The translations under genes and the position numbers were made by a program. From Turbatrix aceti (Eukaryota > Nematoda > Chromadorea > Rhabditida > Panagrolaimidae): DNA of 64,000 nucleotides. Each line of letters starts with the position of its first letter. The stretch's first letter is position 1. The DNA is taken from positions 62,001-126,000 of the forward strand of contig OZ017766.1 of the NCBI GenBank assembly GCA_963969345.1, in the 5' to 3' direction. Below, in pieces: positions 55,701 to 64,000 of the stretch. Under the pieces are notes generated by a model that worked only from the letters and a program-made list of their open reading frames with translations, searched no databases and was not told the origin of the DNA.

Positions 55701-56499
55701 AGAGTGAATTTCGCCGACCATCATGTTTTGATGACAATTTTTCATGATGATTCTGTACTTTCGACAGGAATTCAGCCTGCTTTGACGTGCATGGTTCGTC
55801 GATAGCCGGCAGAGAGTATCTCGGCTCAAAAATCTCACTGAGTCTCGCTTGTCGTCTTCTAGGTGGTTCGTAGACGAGTGTACCGTCCGCGTTAAGGGGC
55901 TTCGACAAGGCAATCGACGCCGGCCAGGCGGGTTGGAGTAGCTGAATTGTCGGCTTACGGGGCGGGAGTTGAGGTGGTGGAGCATTGTCCATATCTTTGA
56001 TGGTCGGCAACAGCGGTCGTAAATCATGGGGGTTTTGGTACGCGATAAACGCTGTCGAGTGCCTCGTCTGAGCGTACGTTGGAGGAGGCGGTGCTTCAAA
56101 TGACGACTTGCGCCATCCTGATTTTATTTTTTTCTCAACGTTATTCGTGACATGCGTCGGAGGAACAGGTCGACGAGTGGTCTTGGCACGAAGTTTGACT
56201 ACTACCGGGGAATAGGATTCATCATCCAGATTTTTCTTAGCTTCCTGTTTACGACGGCTATTCACGTCATTCGTGCCAATTTTAGCAGCTTGAAGTTCGG
56301 CAATGAGTTCGGCTTCCCTCTCGCGACGCAGAACCTCATTACGTAGGATTGCAGCAACTTCGGCATCCGTAGCAGCCTCGTCGCCAGACATGGCAATAGA
56401 TGCTCGTCGATTTGCTTCGTCAAGGAGCGTCATGGACGTCCACTTGAGATGCGATGCGTCAAGGTTAGATTCAGATGGGCACAATGTTTGTGGAGCCAT
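52798..56499 (-). CDS. Rap GTPase-activating protein (Rap1GAP-like)
   Basis: Exons 56499-55483, 55366-55118, 54883-53535 and 53464-52798 give 1093 residues from ATG 56499; further upstream exons are possible. The RapGAP core begins with [10 protein letters not shown] and [14 protein letters not shown]. It includes [47 protein letters not shown] and [15 protein letters not shown], with the catalytic Asn at about 615, then [14 protein letters not shown] and [12 protein letters not shown]. It accelerates GTP hydrolysis on Rap. Around the exon 1/2 junction, [10 protein letters not shown] may be a diverged GoLoco motif, in the position it has in Rap1GAP. The N-terminal region of about 340 residues is disordered with proline motifs ([10 protein letters not shown], a PxxPx+ SH3 ligand). 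The C-terminus has a leucine-zipper-like coiled coil ([19 protein letters not shown]), more like SIPA1 proteins. Confidence 0.93.
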
Positions 56500-57969
56500 C
56501 AACAAATTTTTGTATTATGGAGGAACGTGTGTAAAATAAATTTTAGAGCAGGGAAATGAAAATGGTGATCATGATACTGCTAAAAGAGATACAAACGGTT
56601 TAAAACAACATTTTTAACGTCAAATACGCGGCATAATTTCATCACGGCAGCCTAAAAATCAGATCACTTTTAGTTGCACGATCGATATCTTGTATCTCAA
56701 CAAAAAATGACTAGTGTTTAGTAAAAAACGAAGTACAACAGGTGGACGACATGTCATGCATGCGTGGCATTGGCTTCGATGAGCTTCGCTTTGCTCGTGA
56801 ATTCTTTTTTTCTAAAGAGACATGGAATGATAAATGGTGACAGGCAAATAGGTACAATGGGGAAATAGAAGCCAGCGAAAATGGAGTAACCGTTTGTGAT
56901 GCAACTATACTGTCAAAAAAAGAACAAAAAAAGTAAGTTTTTCTTAAAAGATAGCCTTGTTAGTTTTAACTAGAAAAACAGAGTGATTCCTTTTTTATGC
57001 CATATGTGAACGAACTAAACTAGCAAGCAACAGATTGTATGACGGACTGTTTTTGTGCAAGGTTATACAGAAAACAAAAGAAAAACCCAAATCTTGTGGA
57101 ATACGATGCAAAAGAAATCTGCCGATTCCTCGGCAGTTCCATTCTTCCTGATACATTAATTTAGATTCCCAGAAAACTACATTTGAAATTAACACAGAAT
57201 CAATAACTGACTTAGTTAAAACTACTTACCGTAAAAACTCTGTGTTACTCTATAGCAATCAGTTCTTTCATGCTCTACCCGCCCCCTGTCAAGTAAAAAA
57301 AAAAACAAAAATGACTATTATAATATTTTTTGTCTCACCAGCATACCACGCAGCCGACACTTACGTCGACCTCCCTCACAGTAGTCAGCATGACTAAACT
57401 GACCCCAAACAATCCCAAACAGGGGTCACTACGAACACTACGAAAATCGGACGGATTTGAAAAGTGGAATCGGCGTGTCAATGAAATGTCAGCGAAGGAG
57501 AAACTACTTCCTGGAAAAAAGCATGCAGCGATTATACACTGACCCTGCAAAATTGGCATTTAGAACACAAGAAGCAAGGATTTTTCCACTGGAAAAATCC
57601 TTGTACTGGAAAATTTCCAGTACTCTGGACAACAATAAAAGATGAATCTGTAGAAACCAATTCGATACTGATTCGGAGTCGGAGGCATTGATCCGATCCG
57701 CGTTACTGGATGCAATTTGAATAAACGTCTGTACTAGAAACTGATTTTGCAACAAATTGATATAAAATCTGCGTGAAAATTTGGAATAATTTACATTACA
57801 AATGTGGCTGTTGATCCCCGGTGTGATGCGATTGATATGCAAATTAGACAACTTTTTTGATATCATTCAAAAAAATTATATAATACAACGTTAATTTATC
57901 AAACATATTTTCAAAATAAGTAAATAAAAGAATTCTACCCCTTTTTCTTTTTTTAATATGCATATCATG
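56500..57969. other. Rap1GAP 5' flank and gene-poor interval with one small frame
   Basis: A short + frame at 57390-57542 (MTKLTPNNPKQGSLRTLRKS and on) follows a CCCTCACAG acceptor and has coding-like composition. It ends after 50 codons, and I recognise no family. A hairpin TCCACTGGAAAAATCC/TTGTACTGGAAAATTTCCAG lies near 57585-57615. Nothing else is supported. Confidence 0.3.
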
Positions 57970-58073
57970 ATCATGATTTCTTTTATAAATATGTAATCAT
58001 GATTTCTTTTATAAATATGTAATCATGATTTCTTTTATAAATATGTAATCATGATTTCTTTTATAAATATGTA
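57970..58073. repeat. Tandem repeat, 26-bp unit x 4
   Basis: Four identical consecutive copies of a 26-bp unit beginning ATCATGATTTCTTTTATAAA. No spacers, so not a CRISPR array. Perfect identity suggests recent expansion and likely length polymorphism. Confidence 0.95.
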
Positions 58074-58442
58074 ATTTCATTGTAAACAATACAAAATCGC
58101 GTACCAAAACAACCTCTAACTAACATTTCTTTTTCACCTACGCAAAAATAACAAATAAAAATACAACGGGACCAAAATTAAGCAAAAGTGACATTACAGT
58201 GGCGCCATCGTCATCGTAAAACGCCGTCGGGGTGATGACGGTGCAGAGAAACAGGAAGACCGGCGAAAGGGTGTGTGATCGTTAATTGTTGCCTTCTTAT
58301 TCCACTTCTATCTCTACCCGGCTGCTCTATGGATACTACCTGCCTGCCTGCCAACCAGGTAAATTTGATTCACATCGGTGATCGCCGACAAAAGGCCAAT
58401 GCCACTCGCGCACTACAAAAGCGCATGGATATGTTTACACGG

Positions 58443-58505
58443 ACATCTGGTCTAATGATAACTAACCACTGAGTAATGGTGAAATAAATAAAAATAAATA
58501 AATAA
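58443..58505 (+). mobile_element. Retroposon 3' tail, (TAAA)n family, copy 3 with 12-bp target duplication
   Basis: The 63-bp insert starts ACATCTGGTCTAATGATAAC and ends in TAAATAAATAA. It is flanked by ATGTTTACACGG at 58431-58442 and 58506-58517, a 12-bp direct duplication. This is the hallmark of target-primed insertion of a severely 5'-truncated retroposon. It matches 45707-45780 and 46118-46190 in inverted orientation. Confidence 0.92.
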
Positions 58506-58517
58506 ATGTTTACACGG

Positions 58518-59941
58518 GCGGGACAGCAGAAAGGAGGGTTGCCTTCTGGATGACCATTACTATGTCCTTCCAGAGACTTATAAACGGTACTATAAAAAAA
58601 CTATAAAACTGTAAAAACCAGCCGAGCGGCTCTTTTATCGCTGAGCCAGAAGAGTGCGCGCTCGACATTTTTTATATGTAGCTTGTCACCGACTTGTTTC
58701 AAAGTCCCCAAAACAAATGGATTAACCCCTCCGTTTGTTTTGAAGGTGAAAGTTTATTGCCAGTAAAAAACTTCTACAAAAAATAAAAAAATCATATCTA
58801 CTGTGAAATCATGAAAAATGTTTTTCTTGACGACTGATTTAAATCAGTCGTCAAGAAAAACATATTTCTTCTGAGACAAAAACTGTTTTACCCTATAAAA
58901 ATGGGCAAAATAGCTGAAAACGAGCACGCTCAAAAAAGAAATTTTCTCCCCCACATTCAAAATTTGCATAAATTCTTGCGTTGCGCTCCGTTTTTATAGG
59001 GTAAAACAGTTTTTGTCTCAAATCCTCACTTTTGTGCTTCGTTCAAAAAACGGCACTTGGCATACATGTTGACACCGACCTTATGGAACTTTGATGTTGT
59101 AGCATCTTTTTCGGAAACCTACAACGGTTGCAATGAACGATTCAAAACTAAAACTTGGTATACCTGCAGCTGTGCCGAATATCAACATTTTTGTGCCGTT
59201 GATGGCTTGTTTGAAAGTTCAGAACTTGCCCTAACAATTTTGTCGGATGCCATCATTGAAAAATCAAAAATGCCATTGCGCGATGCTGCCAAAGTCAACA
59301 CTATAGGTGCGAATGAACGCGCTCATTTTTTCTTCTATTGTCGAAAAACAAGGGGAAAGTGAATGTTGTGCCTATCGTTATTACCAGACCCCTTAAAAAA
59401 ACAAAAGTAGTAAAAACAAATGAGTATCTAACAACCCAATCCAAGTCAATTTATTCACATTCACGATTTCTCAAAAGTGGCTTCTTTGTTTACCTATGGT
59501 GCGATACGTCTCCTTTTCTATACCACCACGACCCAACCCGATTGTGGAGCTTGATGATGAAAATTTAATGTAAAACTCGCAGCCAATTCAACTGCGAATG
59601 TGCGGCATACAAGATCCTCACCCCTGATGGCTCCTTTATCCCTCTGACAATTCATTCTCACGTCGTCTTGATGAACAATGAACCCATTGACGCACATCGT
59701 AAACGCCAAGTAGAGGAAATAATTGCGTAAAAACCCAATCAAGAAAGATCTATAGATAAACCCCATGTTTAAATTCCTATATTAAAAAATATATTCGTGA
59801 TTTCCGCGAAAGCAAACAAAACTTAAGCGGTAATTCGATAAGCCTATCTTCTTCCCCGCTGTTTTTTGTATGGGGAAAAGTAAAACACAAAAAAAATCGC
59901 GTGCCCAAGGTTGTCATAAATTTTAATTTATGCTCCAGACC
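58518..59941. repeat. Rearranged foldback relative and unassigned sequence
   Basis: 58818-58863 is a perfect 46-bp palindrome centred on GATTT/AAATC. 58878-59015 is an inverted repeat with AAACTGTTTTACCCTATAAA arms, and 59040-59365 matches the right half of 20365-21206 (GAAAGTGAATG near the end). 59366-59815 contains no recognised gene. 59815-59941 matches the arm of the 2119-4126 foldback, up to the CTCCAGAC target. Confidence 0.65.
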
Positions 59942-60302
59942 AGGGTTCTCAACGGGCCGGGCCGGTGTTTTCCACGGCCCGGGCCGGGCCGATTGGTTTT
60001 GTTGGCCGGCCCGGGCCAAAACGGGCCGGAAAATAATTTAAAAAATGCATATTTTACGCAAAATTTATGAAAAATTTTATGAAAAAGTAAAAACCGCGAA
60101 GAATGCAAAGAAATGCACGCAGAATGCGGACCTGGCACCGCTCTTTTGGGCTAATCTGGAAGCAAAAGGTAAATCGCGGGCGCCGTAATTTTGTCGTCAG
60201 CTCATAAGAGCACTAGTAATTGAGCGGAAAATGAATCTGTGCAACGATGAGGAAGTGTCTCTGCCTCCTTCGGGTTTGTTGTTGTTTTTTAATGGTTTTT
60301 AG
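59942..60302. repeat. GGCCCGGGCC-headed repeat, uninterrupted copy
   Basis: Begins CAGGGTTCTCAACGGGCC, with GGCCCGGGCCGGGCC motifs followed by AAAATAATTTAAAAAATGCA and GAAAAGTAAAAACCGCGAAG. The same sequence at 20093-20364 is split by a foldback. The right side is cut by the CCCATGGGA element at 60303. Confidence 0.7.
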
Positions 60303-60651
60303 CAGGGTGGCGAAACTCCCATGGGAATTAGAAATAGGGGAATTATCCCATGGGATTCCCATGGGAGTCCCCGGGGGTTTTTTTGGTACGTTTAAAAAAG
60401 TACATGTTCATACAAAAAAGATATCCAAAAACACACTTATTTTATTATTGTAATAAAATTAACAATGAAAATAAAATCATTTACCTAATTTGAAAGAAAA
60501 AAGCACGCTCCTACGTAACGGTGATATTTTAGTCGGGATCGCGCGTTTTCAAAATTCCGTGGGGAATTATCGCGTGATAGATGGGAATCCCGGGATAATT
60601 CCCGGGATATTTCCCATGGGACTCCCATGGGAATCCCCTCTTCGCCACCCC
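60303..60651. mobile_element. hAT-like MITE, CCCATGGGA family, copy 4 (recombined flank)
   Basis: Starts CAGGGTGGCGAAACTCCC and ends CTTCGCCACCCC, missing the final bases. The left flank belongs to the 59942 repeat and the right flank to the 2119-4126 foldback family. So no target duplication exists, and the copy sits at a recombination junction between two repeat families. Confidence 0.8.
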
Positions 60652-61300
60652 GATTGACCGTTACTTTTTAGACACATGTCTAACATTTTACAAACACCGT
60701 TTTTAGATCCATTCAATATGTGTGCCAAGACGGGAAGGTGTACAGTAATCTTTTTTCCAAGCTTCACCTGTAAAATGCCTGAGGCTATTAGCCATGAACA
60801 TTTTGACAAAAATGACCAACTCTATCTTTTAGAGAATTCAATTCTCTATGGAGTATAAAATTTTCAGATTTTCGCCGTTATCTTTGGATTCTGTAGCTTA
60901 ATTTGCCCAACATGTTCTAAATTTCTGAAGCGAGTCTGAAGCATAAATTAAAATTTATGACAACCTTGGGCACGCGATTTTTTTTTATGTTTTATTTTCT
61001 CCGATACAAAAAAACAACGGGGAAGAAGATAGGCTTATCGAAAAATCGATAATTACCGTAACTGAAAAAAATTCTGAGTATGTCATTGGACCCGCCGTCC
61101 TCAGAAACCCCTATATTAAATTCTTCAGAATTGTTCATGACCAACGAAGCTGAATCTCGTGAATCCGAATTTTATAAATTAAAATATCGCGGCTTTGGAC
61201 CTTTCCCCCGAAGGCCTACAACTCTGACTAAAAACATTTGAAAGTGTCAAAATGATGTGTCCTCGATCCTAAATCGGCTCGCAGAGTGTCTGTTAAGGTT
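60652..61300. repeat. Partial copy of the 2119-4126 foldback
   Basis: Matches about 3005-3230 and then 3665-4126, with internal deletions. Ends ATCGGCTCGCAGAGTGTCTG at about 61293, the family terminus. The frames at 60567-60858 are the same mirrored artefacts as in the full element. Confidence 0.8.
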
Positions 61301-64000
61301 TAAAAGCAATTAACACATCTTTCTGACAGCAGCGCTTACGTGTGTGCGTGTGCCATCAGCCACTCGACCACAAAACGTCGTCTACAACCAGCAGGCAGAC
61401 CAACCAGTGTGAGACCCTTGATCATCTCATCGCCAGTCGCAGGCCCTGTCAGCGCAGCCCGGCCTTGAATGTGTACCAGTAGCAGCAATAAGAGCAACAA
61501 AAGTGTCTTTTTTGATTACGCATTAGTTTCAATTTTTAACACAACTCTTTTTTTCTCTGTTGTCGGTTGGTCTCGATCAACCACCAACCGGCGAAAGAAA
61601 AATATTGTTTGTTGGCTGGCAATTAAAAAAGTTTTGACAGAAAACGAACATAAGACAAATGTGAAATTTACCTGCCCTGGCACATGCACATACATTCTCT
61701 GGCGCAATCTTTCTTTTGATTCACCTCCAAATCGCATGGACTCTGCGTGATCGTCGTCATTATGTTGAGGGTACGTAGTAAAAAAGAGCGTATCCACCAT
61801 TCGTGTACAACATAACACACGTTTTTTTCGAAGACAACAAAAAATTCAAATTCAGCCTTGAAAACTGAAATAAATACTCCACCTGCCCAGGAAATTGCAC
61901 AATTCTATTTTTTGCTTGTCGGTGGCAAAATAAAAATCCCAAAATCATTCTGGGTAAGTTAATGCTTTTATTATCTTGCCGCTTCAATTTGACTTGTTCA
62001 AATGATCACATAATGAATCATCTCAAACACAAAAGATGAACACGACTGGACAAAGAATAAGAAGGCGTTATTGCAAGCGTCGTGGCTGAATGATGACAAT
62101 CGTCTTCTTCGACAACGCTCTCAAACTGCCCGCACACGGCAATCACCAATCGCGATTCCATCGCAATCGCAATCTCAGCGCAACAAAAACAACACTAGTA
62201 TGATCGACAATGAAGGACAACAACAAAGTGCTAGTGATAAACAATTAATCATAATACCACCTAGAAAAAAGTGTCCTTTACTTTTACTTTTACTTTACTT
62301 TACTTTATTACTCTTACTTGTGCATAATTACTCATTACAAAATTAGCTCACCGATGCATGATAATAAATAATAAGAACATGATAGCCTACAAGAAGATAA
62401 AACAAGTTTACGTTTAGTTCCTGGTTGAATTTCATGTGACACTACACAGTAATTTATTTGTTGGCTATGAATTATGATTACCTCTAGTGTGTCAGCATTC
62501 TGGTGGGTAATGGAACCAAAATCAAAAAAATCATTGCTTAAGGTAACCGTATTCAAATTCTAGATATAAAGTTCTGCTTCACTGAATAACAATTTTCTAA
62601 ACATCAAAGTTGAGTTCAATAGTGATTCATTCACTGCCCGATCGATCGTTAAACAAAAGTACTAATACTTGTTAGCTCGTTCAATGATAGGCCAAAAAAC
62701 AGGAATGCGTCAAATAAAAAAAAGAATGAAATGAATTGAACATAAATGATTCAGACAAAAAAATTAACGCACCAAATTAAAATTTTGCAAAATGACAAAA
62801 TTTTAGAAAAACATTTCTTTTTCGAAATTCATGTGTTAAAAAAAAGTTTTAAATGAACAAATGCAACAACAAAGAACTATTGGAATGATTCGTTTGCGTG
62901 TGCACCCTATGAGTGGGTGTAAAAAGTGATAATCCCGTAGACTGGCCTACATTACATCTGGCTCACGGTCACGGTCACGTTACGCAAGCCAGTGCTGACC
63001 CTGATTGTTGCTGTGGTTGGTCGGCTATAAACGAGTGACAAAGCATTAGGTGTAAATTACTGGGTTATGAAAAAAAAAATAGTTGTGTAATTTTTAAATT
63101 GCTTGCAACGAATTTCATTGTGAAAGCAACAAAAAATAATTAATGAGCAACAACAACCAAAAACATCATAGGCTACGTCAGTCTATCCCTCCCACCTTTT
63201 TTTGCATTCTTCCATGCTGATACGTCATACCAAGTAACTCAAAAAAGTTCGCTATGTAAAAAATATCATTAATAGAAACAAGACACATGCTAGTCAGCTG
63301 CCGGCTTGATTACGAAAATAAAGCCAACACACTTATGGCAGGGGTGTGCACCTGTTTTGCTCAGGGCCAACGCAGTGATGGATGCAAAGCCTACCTGTGT
63401 GGTACTTGCCAGGCAGACCACACAGGCCTGTGCACAGGTAGGTTGTTACCAACCAAAGCACAACAATAATCGAATTATTATAGAAAAAACGAAAAAAACC
63501 TGACAATCTTGGCACATCCTTTACTCTTTTTTTGATATTTTGCGACTCAAATTTAAACAAACTGGGTTTTCGGGTAAAGCATCTAATCACCAGACTTTAA
63601 TGTCCGTTGGACGCTACTATCTTCCTCTCAAACAAACCGTAACTTTCCAAAAGTGTATTAAAAAATACTACAAAAGCATAGAAAAAATCGTGAGAAAATC
63701 GCCTGCAAAATCGTCAAGAATTTAAAAACCGCGTCAAGTTGATCAATCAACAAAATAAGAAACACAACTCGTTATCTATTTTGTTCTGTCGCACCCGCAG
63801 GGCAGAGAGGCAAGCGCGTTGGCGCGCGCATGCATGTTGCAGGCATTCCGTGGCGCTGAATTTAGCTGGCGGAGCACATGGTGCTGCTTTTTTTCTTCGA
63901 GAAAAAGAAAGGGAGGGGTCAATGAGAAAAGCATCAGGGTGCAAATGTCGCCATCAGGCTTTGATCAGAATCGAGTAAACAAAAGTAATTTGCTCTACAA
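61301..64000. other. Gene-poor right end of the window
   Basis: No supported gene. 62275-62345 is a minus-strand copy of the GTAATTATGCAC/AGTAATAAAGTAAAG tail seen at 18716. The repeated words CCTGCCCTGG/CCTGCCCAGG near 61670 and 61885 and the C-rich GTGGTACTTGCCAGGCAG near 63400 are unexplained. Open frames of 60-100 codons lack domains and splice partners. The Gln/Ser-rich frame at 62071-62346 overlaps the retroposon tail. Confidence 0.4.

Noticed and set aside
57970..58073. CRISPR-like regularly repeated unit
   Set aside because: Units are directly adjacent with no spacers, AT-rich, in a eukaryotic genome; a simple tandem repeat.
59518..59766. 82-residue minus frame near 59.6 kb
   Set aside because: No recognised domain, no splice partners; left unannotated.

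Overview
The window is eukaryotic, and almost certainly from a nematode. The evidence is: many 43-53 nt introns with GTRAG donors and TTTTAG or TTTTCAG acceptors; two 7TM receptors that resemble nematode chemoreceptor families (an Sra/Sre-like one and an Srsx-like one); a highly conserved ADP/ATP translocase; and degenerate TTAGGC arrays, the nematode telomeric hexamer, inside repeats. I cannot name the species. No prokaryotic, viral, CRISPR or plasmid features are seen.

Layout. 1-6.2 kb is repeat-dominated. 6.2-10.7 kb holds an RNF11-like RING-H2 gene (-) and a four-TM MARVEL/CMTM-like gene (-); an inverted copy of part of the MARVEL gene lies inside the RING gene intron. 10.7-17.1 kb is repeats. 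17.1-18.5 kb is an alpha-arrestin (+). 18.5-22.4 kb is nested repeats. 22.6-24.4 kb is mitochondrial malonyl-CoA:ACP transacylase (-). 25.3-26.8 kb is a 1-kb palindrome plus an ACACGAC-rich repeat. 27.2-31.7 kb holds ADP-dependent glucokinase, dihydrofolate reductase and a two-knuckle CCHC zinc-finger protein, all on -. 34.9-39.1 kb is a TMEM16/anoctamin (+), convergent with the ADP/ATP translocase (-) at 39.5-40.5 kb. 41.5-44.7 kb is an Sra/Sre-like 7TM receptor followed 91 nt later by a small single-TM protein (+), an operon-like spacing. 45.0-48.6 kb is a frameshifted Srsx-like receptor (+). 50.0-50.9 kb is a non-LTR reverse-transcriptase fragment and 52.15-52.48 kb a tRNA-derived SINE. 52.8-56.5 kb is a Rap GTPase-activating protein (-). 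56.5-64 kb is mostly gene-poor with repeats.

Gene functions are housekeeping (fatty-acid synthesis, glycolytic entry, folate metabolism, mitochondrial nucleotide exchange), signalling and ubiquitin (Rap1GAP, RING, PY-motif arrestin), membrane/ion-lipid transport (anoctamin) and chemosensation. Apart from the receptor/single-TM pair I see no evidence that they act together.

The striking layer is the non-coding one. At least eight unrelated families of short non-autonomous elements share a hAT-like plan: termini beginning CAG/CAA/TAG, 8-bp target duplications often fitting nTnnnnAn, and family-specific subterminal arrays of short motifs (CCCATGGGA, GGCCCG, GATCTGATC, GCTCGCTCTGC, GCCTTCGCC, GGGGGCGGGG and others). 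Twelve insertions have readable target duplications, and one is shown against an unoccupied paralogous copy of its target. There are also TA-flanked mariner-like MITEs, several 0.3-2 kb foldback palindromes, an element family carrying telomere-like hexamers, and at least one three-level nested insertion. No transposase able to move these elements is encoded in the window.
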